Assembly: GCA_040387755.1 (NCBI GenBank)
Contig: JAZKDB010000001.1
Span: 1 to 64,000 of the forward strand
DNA length: 64,000 nucleotides
Direction of reading: 5' to 3'
Source of the DNA: Rurimicrobium sp040387755
GTDB taxonomy: Bacteria > Bacteroidota > Bacteroidia > Chitinophagales > Chitinophagaceae
Shown here: one piece after another, positions 43,174 to 51,737 of the stretch
Layout of the letters: each line of letters begins with the position of its first letter
Position numbering within the stretch: position 1 is the first letter of the stretch
The notes under the pieces: model-generated
Databases searched by the model: none
Told to the model about the DNA's origin: nothing
What the model saw: only the letters and a program-made list of their open reading frames with translations
Translations under genes and position numbers: made by a program

Positions 43174-43653
43174 TTATTTTTTTTTCGCTATAACAATGCC
43201 TTTTATCTTAAGTTCGTAATGTCCGGCACCATCATTTGTTTGGGCATTTGAGGTCAGATAGACGCTTTTTGTAAAATTGCCCGGATGACCTTCAGAAGTA
43301 TAAGTCACTTTTATTTTGCCTTTTTTGCCTGGCAAAATAGGTTCTCTGGGAAACTCAGGTGAAGTGCAGCCGCATGAAGCCTGAGCATTGGTAATTACTA
43401 ACGGAGATTTGCCAACATTAACGAATTGAAATTCATAGGTTGCCTTTGGCCCTTCAGGTATTGTACCAAAGTCATGTGTGTTATCTGACACCAAAAATTT
43501 GAATTCAGGCGCCTTATTCTTTTGTGCTGATTGATTGCTGTTTTTTACAGATTCATTGTTTCTGTGCGCATTATTGATGCTCACAGGATTCTGAGCCGAT
43601 GCTAGGCTGGCAATAAAGATAAAATGCAATGTGATTAAGAATTGTTTTTTCAT
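43174..43653 (-). CDS. DUF1573 exported protein, first of three paralogues
   Basis: The 159-residue product has a signal peptide (FIASLASAQ), a Ser/Asn/Lys-rich linker and a DUF1573 domain with HDFGTIPEGPKATYEFQFVN, NAQASCGCTSPEFPREPILP and GKIKVTYTSEGHPGNFTKSV. It ends in a basic KGIVIAKKK. A TATTTTTG -7-like box on the minus strand (43673-43680) precedes it by ~20 bases. It heads the three-gene set and is divergent from cca. Confidence 0.85.
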   Translation of the reverse strand: MKKQFLITLHFIFIASLASAQNPVSINNAHRNNESVKNSNQSAQKNKAPEFKFLVSDNTHDFGTIPEGPKATYEFQFVNVGKSPLVITNAQASCGCTSPEFPREPILPGKKGKIKVTYTSEGHPGNFTKSVYLTSNAQTNDGAGHYELKIKGIVIAKKK

Positions 43654-43783
43654 AGCGTTTCTTTTTGTGAGTCAAAAATATAAATTACCATGAAGTAATT
43701 GGTTATTCTAAGGTTAAGAATATTGGACTAACATTCTAATAACGATTCAATAGCTAGGGCTTTTGCATTATTTTTGCAGACAC

Positions 43784-45205
43784 ATGGATATTAATTGTAC
43801 CAAAGAGGAACGACTGCTTCTGGAGCGTATTGCAGAAGCGGGCAGACGTTTAAGCGTTCCTTGTTATTTAATCGGGGGCTTTGTAAGAGATAAATTATTA
43901 GGAAGAGCCAGTAAGGATGCAGATATTGTTTGTGTAGGTGATGGTATTGAATTGGCTACTGCCGTAGCGGGGACATTTGAACCTAAATTGCAGGTGAGTT
44001 TTTTTAAAAATTTTGGTACTGCACAAATAAAATTGTCTAACGGAATTGAAGTAGAGTTTGTAGGGGCGCGCAAAGAATCTTATCTGGAGCATTCCAGAAA
44101 ACCCGAGGTAGCAGTTGGAACTCTGGAAGACGACCAAAATAGAAGGGATTTTACTATTAATGCTATGGCCATTAGTCTTTGCCCTGAAGATTTTGGTACT
44201 TTGCTAGATCCCTTTAATGGCGCAGCTGATCTTGAGGCTAAGGTTATACAGACACCATTAGACCCAGATATTACGTTTTCTGATGATCCACTGCGCATGA
44301 TGCGTGCCATACGTTTTGCCACACAACTTAATTTTACAATTGAGGAATCCACCCTCAAAGCAATCGAAAGAAATAAGGATAGAATTAAAATTATTTCTCA
44401 GGAACGGATTACCGATGAACTGAATAAAATCATCGCATCTAAAGTTCCTTCTGTTGGGTTTGATTTATTGTATCGAACAGGATTACTCGAGTATTTTTTT
44501 CCTCAAATGGTGTTACTGGCAGGTGTCGAAATAATAGAAGGCAAGGGGCACAAGGATAATTTTTATCATACACTTCAGGTATTGGATAATGTTGCTTACC
44601 GAAGTAACAATCTATGGTTGCGTTGGGCAGCTATTTTACATGATATAGCAAAGCCGGCAACCAAACGTTTTGAACCCGGGCATGGTTGGACTTTCCATGG
44701 GCATGATGCCCTGGGGATGAAGATGTGCTCGACGATTTTCAGACAGTTAAAGCTCCCGTTAAACGAGCATCTTAAGTATGTAGGGAAATTAGTGGCCTTG
44801 CATCTGAGGCCAATTAGCCTTACAAAGGAAGAAATTACCGATTCGGCGATGCGTCGCTTGCTTTTCGATGCAGGGGAAGATCTGGAAGACCTGATGATTT
44901 TGTGTGAAAGTGATATTACTTCAAAAAACAAACGAAAAGTTCGCCGCTTTCTGGAGAATTTTGAATTGGTAAAAAAGCGCTTAAAAATTGTTGAAGAAAA
45001 TGACAAAATCAGAAATTGGCAACCTCCAATAGACGGGGCTGAGGTTATGAAAATATTCAATTTGCCTCCTTCGCGAGAAGTGGGTTTTATTAAGACGGCT
45101 TTGCGCGAAGCAATATTAGATGGCATTATTCCTAATAATTATGAAGCAGCCTACCAGTATATGTTGCAAAAAGCAGCAGAAATGGGATTAAAACCCACAA
45201 AGTAA
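43784..45205 (+). CDS. cca: CCA tRNA nucleotidyltransferase with HD domain
   Basis: It adds or repairs the 3' CCA of tRNAs, which matters here because the tRNA-Leu gene in this window does not encode CCA. The ATG at 43784 is chosen over an in-frame TTG seven codons upstream, giving 473 residues. Motifs: YLIGGFVRDKLLG (GG and basic residues near 31-40), DADIV (D45/D47 metal pair), EDDQNRRDFTINAMA, FSDDPLRMMRAIRFA, and ERITDELNKI. An HD phosphohydrolase domain follows (LRWAAILHDIAKPATKRF). A terminator follows 22 bases after the stop. Confidence 0.95.
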   Translation: MDINCTKEERLLLERIAEAGRRLSVPCYLIGGFVRDKLLGRASKDADIVCVGDGIELATAVAGTFEPKLQVSFFKNFGTAQIKLSNGIEVEFVGARKESYLEHSRKPEVAVGTLEDDQNRRDFTINAMAISLCPEDFGTLLDPFNGAADLEAKVIQTPLDPDITFSDDPLRMMRAIRFATQLNFTIEESTLKAIERNKDRIKIISQERITDELNKIIASKVPSVGFDLLYRTGLLEYFFPQMVLLAGVEIIEGKGHKDNFYHTLQVLDNVAYRSNNLWLRWAAILHDIAKPATKRFEPGHGWTFHGHDALGMKMCSTIFRQLKLPLNEHLKYVGKLVALHLRPISLTKEEITDSAMRRLLFDAGEDLEDLMILCESDITSKNKRKVRRFLENFELVKKRLKIVEENDKIRNWQPPIDGAEVMKIFNLPPSREVGFIKTALREAILDGIIPNNYEAAYQYMLQKAAEMGLKPTK

Positions 45206-45227
45206 TTGATTAGTTGAAACAAAAGAA

Positions 45228-45251
45228 AAGCCGTACATCACTGTACGGCTT
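45228..45251 (+). terminator. Terminator of cca
   Basis: AAGCCGTACA / TGTACGGCTT form a 10-bp stem with a 4-base loop, followed by CTTTGTTTTT. Confidence 0.85.
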
Positions 45252-45300
45252 CTTTGTTTTTCGAGGTGATAGGATTAAAAGTTTAGAGTAGGGAAACGAG

Positions 45301-46248
45301 TTAATAGATTTTATTTCTGGAGTTTTCAAAACCCTTTGGTTTTTTTACGGTAAAAACTCTTGAAATATTGAACCCAAATCTTATGCCATTCTTATTCCAT
45401 TGTCCGGTTGTTTTGCCAATAAATGCCCTGTCTGTCATTCCAGTGGCATTAGTAAAATATAATTGAAAAACATGCCCGCCTGTTTCGATATCAAAGCCTA
45501 GGGAAAGAGCATTTCTGGTGCCTTGAAGTTTCAGATTATCCAGTATATAATAGTATTCTGCATTAAGGCTCACTCTGTTGGACAATTTCAGACGATTTCC
45601 AATACCCAGTGCGATTAGGTCATTTTTTTCAGACGTCTTATCTACCAGATTGTAATGAATATGGGTAGGCATCAGCTGCAAAGAAAACGATTTGCTGAAT
45701 TTGCGTGCCAGTAAAAGTTGGTTGGAATAGCATAGGCGGTTACTGAAACGGTAATCATAACCTATTGGAATGTTTACATTCATTGTCTGCAGCATGATAT
45801 TGCCAACATAGGAAAGTGTGAAAGGCATAGAATTATCTGTAGTCTGTTGCAGTACTTTATACTTCACATATCCATCAATTTCTTTGTCGTAAGTGCTTCT
45901 GCCTATACCGATTGTTACTCTTTTAGTAAGCCCGTAATCCAAACCTAATCTTATAGTGGCGCCATCTAGCCCAAACAAGTCTTTGATGCCTTTATCAATA
46001 GAATTGAACCGATGAGAAATTCTAAAATCGAGTACTCCAACGCCGACATTCTCAATACTTTGCCCAACAATCAATCTTGTGGATTTGAATGTCGCACTTG
46101 TATATTCCTTTTCAGTATTGCTTTTGTCCACCTCATTTAATAATTCATCCAGATTGTTGTTAGTGGAGTCTGTCTGTGCCAAAACAATGGTTGTGTTGGA
46201 GAGCAATAAAATAATGATACCTGCGATGTGGTAAATAATGCTTTTCAT
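45301..46248 (-). CDS. DUF5777-family outer-membrane beta-barrel protein
   Basis: The 315-residue product has a signal peptide (NTTIVLAQ), then TSATFKSTRLIVGQSIENVG and LDFRISHRFNSIDKGIKDLFGLDGATIRLGLDYG, the opening pattern of the DUF5777 beta-barrel family. It continues with alternating strands to GIRFGFNISRVFTVKKPKGF. It is the last gene of a three-gene operon with a YceI-like protein (9 bases upstream) and a cytochrome c lipoprotein. The same trio occurs in other Bacteroidota, to my knowledge without an assigned function. Confidence 0.8.
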   Translation of the reverse strand: MKSIIYHIAGIIILLLSNTTIVLAQTDSTNNNLDELLNEVDKSNTEKEYTSATFKSTRLIVGQSIENVGVGVLDFRISHRFNSIDKGIKDLFGLDGATIRLGLDYGLTKRVTIGIGRSTYDKEIDGYVKYKVLQQTTDNSMPFTLSYVGNIMLQTMNVNIPIGYDYRFSNRLCYSNQLLLARKFSKSFSLQLMPTHIHYNLVDKTSEKNDLIALGIGNRLKLSNRVSLNAEYYYILDNLKLQGTRNALSLGFDIETGGHVFQLYFTNATGMTDRAFIGKTTGQWNKNGIRFGFNISRVFTVKKPKGFENSRNKIY

Positions 46249-46257
46249 GAAAACTGA

Positions 46258-46809
46258 TTAGATTGGACTTAATGTGCTTGATACTGTTACCTGTATTTCC
46301 TCAGCTATTTTTACCATCACTAATTTGGGTATTTTAATATCGTAATCTGCACAACGAACATTGAATTTTGCATCAATAGAAACTTTACCATTACTCACTT
46401 TTAATGTGCCAGGCACGGTGATGTCTTTTGTCACACCATGTATGGTCAATTTACCTCTGGCTACTACTTTATAGCTGGCATCTTTTTTGTAATCGATTTT
46501 TTCAGCTTCAAAGATGTTGCCTTTTAAGGTCGCTTTAGGAAATTTATCACTCTCCATGTAGTTTTCATTGAAATGTTCTTGCATCAATGATTTTTCAAAC
46601 CGGAAAGATTTAATAGGTATTTGGACAATAAGGTCACCTGTTTTAGCGTCAAAAGCCGAAGATGTTTCAGTCGATTTTGCTTCTATATTTTCTACTGGTG
46701 TTTCGGAAAAGAATGATATGCTGCCATTTTTGCCAACATATTTTTGTGCCATACACATGTGTGTAGATAGCACAAGTAAAAAAACATTTAATACCTTCAT
46801 CTGTTTCAT
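46258..46809 (-). CDS. YceI-family protein, copy 1
   Basis: The 183-residue periplasmic protein has a signal peptide (STHMCMAQ) and the YceI lipocalin-like fold: NGSISFFSETPVENIEAKST, FRFEKSLMQEHFNENYMESD, FPKATLKGNI, YKVVARGKLTIHGVTKDITVPGTL. Members bind polyisoprenoids such as ubiquinone-type lipids. It is joined to a cytochrome c gene 4 bases upstream and a barrel gene downstream, which suggests quinone or isoprenoid handling linked to electron transfer. It is paralogous to the YceI gene at 51026. Confidence 0.88.
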   Translation of the reverse strand: MKQMKVLNVFLLVLSTHMCMAQKYVGKNGSISFFSETPVENIEAKSTETSSAFDAKTGDLIVQIPIKSFRFEKSLMQEHFNENYMESDKFPKATLKGNIFEAEKIDYKKDASYKVVARGKLTIHGVTKDITVPGTLKVSNGKVSIDAKFNVRCADYDIKIPKLVMVKIAEEIQVTVSSTLSPI

Positions 46810-46813
46810 TTTT

Positions 46814-47182
46814 TTAGTTATTTATTGAGCCCTTATTAATCCATGCAGTTATTTTATTGATGTCGCAATTGCTAAGCTTTGCCATGTTTTTAGGCATCGG
46901 AGAAAAGCCGTCTGCGTGATTTATTACACCAATTAATCTGCCGTTTTCAGCAATTATCTTTGTCCCGGAATAATTGCTGAGGTCGATACCGGCAGCAGAG
47001 GCTGCTCCTTCGTGACAACCAGCACTGGCGCAGTTTTTGCTGAGTATTGGTTGTATCGTTCCGACATAGGTAACACTTGTGGTGTCGCAATTATTCTCGG
47101 GATAAAGTAATTCTCGTTTGTCCTTGTAACAACCCAAAGTCAAAATCATGGATGAAATGAGTACGAGATACATTGATTTCAT
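46814..47182 (-). CDS. Small lipoprotein cytochrome c with CX4CH haem site
   Basis: The 122-residue product has a lipoprotein signal (MKSMYLVLISSMILTLGC, lipobox cysteine 18). Its single haem site is the expanded motif C51-ASAG-C56-H57, instead of the usual CxxCH. A distal ligand could be the methionine in FSPMPKNMAKL. The core VTYVGTIQPILSKNCASAGC is typical of small c-type cytochrome lipoproteins in Bacteroidota. It is the first gene of the cytochrome-YceI-DUF5777 operon. Confidence 0.8.
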   Translation of the reverse strand: MKSMYLVLISSMILTLGCYKDKRELLYPENNCDTTSVTYVGTIQPILSKNCASAGCHEGAASAAGIDLSNYSGTKIIAENGRLIGVINHADGFSPMPKNMAKLSNCDINKITAWINKGSINN

Positions 47183-47351
47183 AGAATTCGGTTCTTATTT
47201 ATTGTCTTTTATGTTTTTCAATCACAACTCTCTGAGCGTAACAGAGATGCCATTTTTAAACGAGCACTATTCAAAATATTGGATAGTACAGAATGCTAAT
47301 GTTTGTTGTGCTTTTCAATTACACTTATTAACAAGCTGTAACTTATCAATA

Positions 47352-47383
47352 CGAAAGTAATCTTGCACTTAAATATTGAGCAA
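47352..47383 (-). promoter_or_regulatory. Possible promoter of the cytochrome c-YceI-DUF5777 operon
   Basis: On the minus strand TTG (47383-47381), a 21-base spacer and TACTTTCG (47359-47352) resemble the Bacteroidota promoter with TTCG for TTTG. It would leave a ~165-base 5' leader, which is long. Confidence 0.35.
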
Positions 47384-47430
47384 TAAATTAAGATGAAATG
47401 GGAAATATGGCTGATGAAGGGGGATATATC

Positions 47431-48180
47431 CTAGGTGTCTAATTCTCCGGCAAGCCAAAGTTTGAAGTCTGCAGAGCGCTCAGAACTAACGATTTGTGCT
47501 TCTGTCAGTTCTGGCTTTAGTGAAACCATTACCCTTCCTTTGGTGTAAATTTTCATTTCTGCAATAGCATTTAAATTGATAATGTACTGCCGGTTAATTC
47601 TGAAGAAATTTTCTTTGGGTAATAAACCTTCCAGAGAGTCAAGATTATTATCCATTGGTAATTTTTGCCCCTGAAAAGTTCGGGCAAAGGTCATTTTGTT
47701 TTCGGAGCAACAATAGGCTATATCTTCTGTATGTAAAGTTTTTAAATGTTCACCAAAACGTATGATGAACCTTTTTTTTGCTGCATTGGATTTAGTAACA
47801 GCAGGCATATTTCCTCCAAACCATTCTTTTAAAGCATTGTTTTTTTTAAGGGCTGCCTCCAGATTGATTTTGTCAATTGGTTTTAGCAGATAACTTAAAC
47901 TGTTTGTTTTAAAAGCCTCCAAAGCAAATTCATCATATGCGGTAATAAAAACTATGGGAAATGCAGGGTGATAATTTTTAAGTAAATCGAAAATGGAACC
48001 ATCGGCTAAGTGAATGTCAAAAAAGGCCAAATCTATTTTTGGATTTTGTGTTAGCCAAAGTTCGGTCTCTTTTATTGTATCGAAATGTGCCGCTATTGTT
48101 ACTTCCGGCAGCACTTCCTTCAATAGTTTTACCAGACGCTGATACGCTGGCATTTCATCTTCTACAATAAGTATCCTCAT
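47431..48180 (-). CDS. LytTR-family response regulator
   Basis: The 249-residue product has an N-terminal receiver domain (residues 1-~120) with acidic pair EDE at 7-9, phosphoacceptor D55 in LAFFDIHLADGS, T79-region ITAYDEFAL and conserved K in LLKPID. A LytTR DNA-binding domain (~140-249) follows with RFIIRFGEHLKTLHTEDIAYCCSENK and ENFFRINRQYIINLNAIAEM. Its start overlaps the end of the histidine kinase gene by 4 bases, which shows coupled translation. Targets are unknown but may include the neighbouring cytochrome/YceI operon. Confidence 0.92.
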   Translation of the reverse strand: MRILIVEDEMPAYQRLVKLLKEVLPEVTIAAHFDTIKETELWLTQNPKIDLAFFDIHLADGSIFDLLKNYHPAFPIVFITAYDEFALEAFKTNSLSYLLKPIDKINLEAALKKNNALKEWFGGNMPAVTKSNAAKKRFIIRFGEHLKTLHTEDIAYCCSENKMTFARTFQGQKLPMDNNLDSLEGLLPKENFFRINRQYIINLNAIAEMKIYTKGRVMVSLKPELTEAQIVSSERSADFKLWLAGELDT

Positions 48181-51029
48181 AACAATGGCAATTTTACAAC
48201 GAAATAATTGTTTTCACGTTCCAGTTCAATTTCTTTTTTGGCCAGTAAACGATATCTGGTCTGCAGATTTGATATGCCAAAACCCTCACCTTTTTCTTCT
48301 GATATTTTTGGTCTTAATTGATTGGTAATAACAATCTGATACCCTGACAATGCAATCGAAATTTTTAGTGGGTTGGCTTTAGAAACCTCATTATGTTTAA
48401 TAGCATTTTCAACCAATAATTGTAAGGCCAATGGTACAATTTTGTATTTTTGCGCTACATAATCATCAATATCAATTTCTATTTGAAGAGCTTCGCCAAA
48501 CCGACATTTTTGTACAAAGGTGTAATGCTCCAACAGGCCGATTTCTTCTTTAATTGAAATCAGTTCTTTGTCACGAAAAGAAAGCAAAGTTCGATACATT
48601 GCTGCCAGATGAATGGTGTAATCTGTGGCTCTGGGTGCATTTTCATCTATGAGGTCTACCAATGTATTGAGACTGTTAAACAGAAAATGTGGATTAACCT
48701 GACTTTTCAATTGTTCATATTCAAAATGCAATCTCTCTTTTTGAATGCTTTCAAATTTTCGAACACCCGCTTCTCTAAAACGTACATAAGACCAGATTAT
48801 GTAGGCAATGATGGAAAGCAGTATCAAATAGAACCACCATCTTTGCCAGAATGCTTTATCAATAATTATTTCGTAAGTGTCACTTTGCGCGCTATTGAAG
48901 TTGACATTATGTGACACTTGTATCTCAAAGAGGTAGGTGCCTGCAGATAATTTTGAGTACGTTATTTTTTTGTCATTGGTGGCAATCCACTGGTCACTTA
49001 AGCCCTTGAGACGGTAACGATAGTATAGCTTTTCGGTATTGGTGAAATTGGTATTTTCAAACCCGAAACTAATCTGATTTTCACTATTGTCAAATTGATG
49101 ATTGCCAAGAGGTACATCTTTCAAAAATACCTGGATATTGATGATGCGTATCTGCGAAGCCTGATTATTTTGCTCTGTTTTCGACCTGAAATAAATAAAA
49201 CCATTTTGGTTAGGAATGATTAAATCCCCCTCTTCATTTTTAGAAATAAGGTTGATATTCTGACTTAAGCTATCCAAAACAATTCCGGATTGCTTATTGT
49301 ATTTTCTGAAAAAATTCTGTTTAGGAAAATACTCAAAAATGGCTTCAGGTTGTAGTGCTATTACATGCCAGTTGGGTTGTGTGGCTATGGCAAGTAACTC
49401 TCCTTTTTCGAGCCCATAATTTTTTTCATATTGCTGCCATTTATTATCATCATATGATAAAATTCCGTTTCCCAGAGTCGTAAACCATATTTTTCCATCT
49501 GTGCTTTCATCTATTGAATAGACTACTTTGCTTTTCAATTCTGGTATTTTTCCGGCAAGGGTTTTTAATACTCCATTTTCGTATAACGAAGGGCCTGCTC
49601 CGTCTGTAGCAAACCATACCCGCTTTTTATGATCAATGAATATCTGATACACATAATCACTGCCTAATCCGTCGTGCTTATTGTGTTTCCTGATTTCTGT
49701 ATACTGTTCACTGTTCTCTGGGTTCTTTTTACATTGAAAAAGCCCTTCCAGACTGGCTATCCATAGATTGTTTTCATCGCTGTTAATGTCAAGAATATGT
49801 GCATCTTTTGCTATTCCTTCGAGGTTTATTTTTTCAGAAACCCGTTGCTTGATATTGAATTTCCATACTCCATTATTCAAGGTGCCAATCCATAAATCAT
49901 CCTGTTGTCTGAAGATTTTAGTAATAATATCCTTTGCCTGTAATACATCCTTTACGGCTTTTGTTTTAGTATTAAAACAATACATTGTATTCTGCATTGC
50001 AAAAAACACCAGCGTGTCAAATTGATTGACAATTGCACTTATTTCGCTTAGTCTGAAATTTTCTTTTGGCAGGGGAATGGAAAATATATTCGGTGCCACA
50101 ATTTCAAATAGGCCGGCTTCGGTAATCACCCAAATGTTTCCGGCAATATCCTTAGCTAAATTATTGACAGATGATCCTAATTGAATAGTGTCCTTAAGTA
50201 CAATGTTATTTTGTCCGACTTCTATTTGTAATACTTGTCCATTGGATGTTCCGGCCCATACGTGTTCGTTGTCCTCAAAAAAGACACTGTTGATTTGTCC
50301 CCATTCTGCATTTTGTATGAATCCATGCAGTTTTGTAATACTTGTGTCGTAGAGGGAAATACCTGCCTGTTGAAATCCCATGCAGATTTTAGTATTGTTG
50401 GGCGATAGTGAAATACTGCTTACAATATTGTCATGCAATCCGTCTGATGTTTTGAACTGATTGATTTTATAAAAACCTCCATATTGATAAAGTTTGTTTA
50501 CCCCCCTATCAGTTGCGGCCCAAAGAGTTTTTTGATTTTGTACAACACTGTACACAAAATTATCTGATAGATATTTCTTTTGGTCAATAAAAAGTTGTGC
50601 CTGATTGTTGAAAATTACTATTCCTTGGCCTTTAGTAGAAACGCTTATTCTATTGTCTTCTTTTGAGCAATTGATACTACTTATTTCGGTTCTGATTTTT
50701 GTTGCTTTTGAAGGGAATAGGGTTATTTTATTATTGGTCATTTGTGCAAATGTGCCGTCGGCACAACCTAAGTACAGTTTGTTATTCTGATAACAAAGTG
50801 CAGTAATTTTTTTGTTAAACCCTTCAACATATTTGAAGCTAATACCATCGAAACGAAATAGACCTTTATTCGTTCCCAGATACATAAACCCCTTTTCGTC
50901 CTGCGACATAACATAGGGGATAACTTCTGTCTGATCGCTATTGATATTCACCCTACGCACAAAGTATTTTTGCCCGGTACAGATACGAGGAACGAAAATA
51001 ATTAGCAGCAGCAAAAAGCGATGTGTCAT
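48177..51029 (-). CDS. Propeller-type LytS-like sensor histidine kinase
   Basis: The 950-residue product has a signal peptide (IIFVPRICTGQ) and a large periplasmic sensor made of two-component-regulator propeller blades (LWAATDRGVNKLYQYGG, VWAGTSNGQVLQIEVG, IWFTTLGNGILSYDD). A Y_Y_Y domain follows (SFGFENTNFTNTEKLYYRYR, GTYLFEIQVSHN), then one membrane helix (WWFYLILLSIIAYIIWSYV) and a His_kinase domain with NPHFLFNSLNTLVDL (phosphorylated His781) and ATP-site motifs LLVENAIKHNE and GFGISNLQTRYR. It overlaps the YceI gene upstream and the regulator gene downstream by 4 bases each. The ligand is unknown. Confidence 0.93.
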   Translation of the reverse strand: MTHRFLLLLIIFVPRICTGQKYFVRRVNINSDQTEVIPYVMSQDEKGFMYLGTNKGLFRFDGISFKYVEGFNKKITALCYQNNKLYLGCADGTFAQMTNNKITLFPSKATKIRTEISSINCSKEDNRISVSTKGQGIVIFNNQAQLFIDQKKYLSDNFVYSVVQNQKTLWAATDRGVNKLYQYGGFYKINQFKTSDGLHDNIVSSISLSPNNTKICMGFQQAGISLYDTSITKLHGFIQNAEWGQINSVFFEDNEHVWAGTSNGQVLQIEVGQNNIVLKDTIQLGSSVNNLAKDIAGNIWVITEAGLFEIVAPNIFSIPLPKENFRLSEISAIVNQFDTLVFFAMQNTMYCFNTKTKAVKDVLQAKDIITKIFRQQDDLWIGTLNNGVWKFNIKQRVSEKINLEGIAKDAHILDINSDENNLWIASLEGLFQCKKNPENSEQYTEIRKHNKHDGLGSDYVYQIFIDHKKRVWFATDGAGPSLYENGVLKTLAGKIPELKSKVVYSIDESTDGKIWFTTLGNGILSYDDNKWQQYEKNYGLEKGELLAIATQPNWHVIALQPEAIFEYFPKQNFFRKYNKQSGIVLDSLSQNINLISKNEEGDLIIPNQNGFIYFRSKTEQNNQASQIRIINIQVFLKDVPLGNHQFDNSENQISFGFENTNFTNTEKLYYRYRLKGLSDQWIATNDKKITYSKLSAGTYLFEIQVSHNVNFNSAQSDTYEIIIDKAFWQRWWFYLILLSIIAYIIWSYVRFREAGVRKFESIQKERLHFEYEQLKSQVNPHFLFNSLNTLVDLIDENAPRATDYTIHLAAMYRTLLSFRDKELISIKEEIGLLEHYTFVQKCRFGEALQIEIDIDDYVAQKYKIVPLALQLLVENAIKHNEVSKANPLKISIALSGYQIVITNQLRPKISEEKGEGFGISNLQTRYRLLAKKEIELERENNYFVVKLPLL

Positions 51030-51589
51030 AGGGCTTCAAGTTGTGCGTTTAATGAAACAGAAATTTTAGACGCAAGCTTATTGTAGACAACTTTAGGGAT
51101 TTTTATATTGAAGTCCTGCAAGGAAATAAAAAACTCAGAGCTGATATCAATTTTTTGAGTTTCGATTTTTAAAGTCACGGTTATGGTGTATTCTTTACTT
51201 AGCCCATGTAAACTGAATTTGCCTTTAGAGCGAACTTTGATTATTTGAGGTTTGTTGATATCAATTGTTTCTATGATTTTTCCAGTAAATGTAGCTTCAG
51301 GATAAAGATTGGACTCGATATAATTTTCATTAAAATGCTCCCTTTGCAACTCATTATTAAATCCCTCAAAAGTGTTCATTTTAATTTTGAAAATAAAAGT
51401 CCCTTTATTAAAATCCACCAGGCCCTTAAGGTTTCTGCTTGTAGCCGTTATTAGTTCTTTGGGTGCCTCAGAATGAAAACTGACAGTTGCCTTTTTTGTT
51501 TTGAAAATTCCATTTGACTGTGCCCTTGATACAGTGGTAGTCAGGCAAATAGAAATGAAAAAATAAAATAAAAAAAAGATGATCCGCAT
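51026..51589 (-). CDS. YceI-family protein, copy 2, fused in operon to a two-component system
   Basis: The ATG at 51589 (MRIIFFLFYFFISICLTTTVSRAQ) gives a signal peptide and 187 residues; 14 further codons upstream are disregarded. The YceI fold is seen in KKATVSFHSEAPKELITATS, NELQREHFNENYIESNLYPE and RSKGKFSLHGLSKEYTITVT. It shares the E-HFNENY-ES motif with copy 1. Its last codons overlap the histidine kinase start by 4 bases. A TATTTTTG -7-like box lies about 8 bases before the ATG. It may be a periplasmic lipid-binding co-sensor or simply a co-regulated protein. Confidence 0.85.
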   Translation of the reverse strand: MRIIFFLFYFFISICLTTTVSRAQSNGIFKTKKATVSFHSEAPKELITATSRNLKGLVDFNKGTFIFKIKMNTFEGFNNELQREHFNENYIESNLYPEATFTGKIIETIDINKPQIIKVRSKGKFSLHGLSKEYTITVTLKIETQKIDISSEFFISLQDFNIKIPKVVYNKLASKISVSLNAQLEAL

Positions 51590-51695
51590 TTTCACAAAAA
51601 TAGACGATATTTTATAATATTTATAGTTCAAAGATTTCTAATCTTTTTATATTGAGTGTAATTATTTTCCTGCCGAAATGAAAATGAATAAAACC

Positions 51696-51703
51696 TACCT
51701 TTG
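51696..51703 (+). promoter_or_regulatory. Probable -7 box of tyrS
   Basis: TACCTTTG matches TAnnTTTG, 34 bases before the ATG. A clear TTG at -33 is missing. Confidence 0.45.
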
Positions 51704-51737
51704 ACCACTTTAAGAATAAATAATCTGAACGTTCAAA

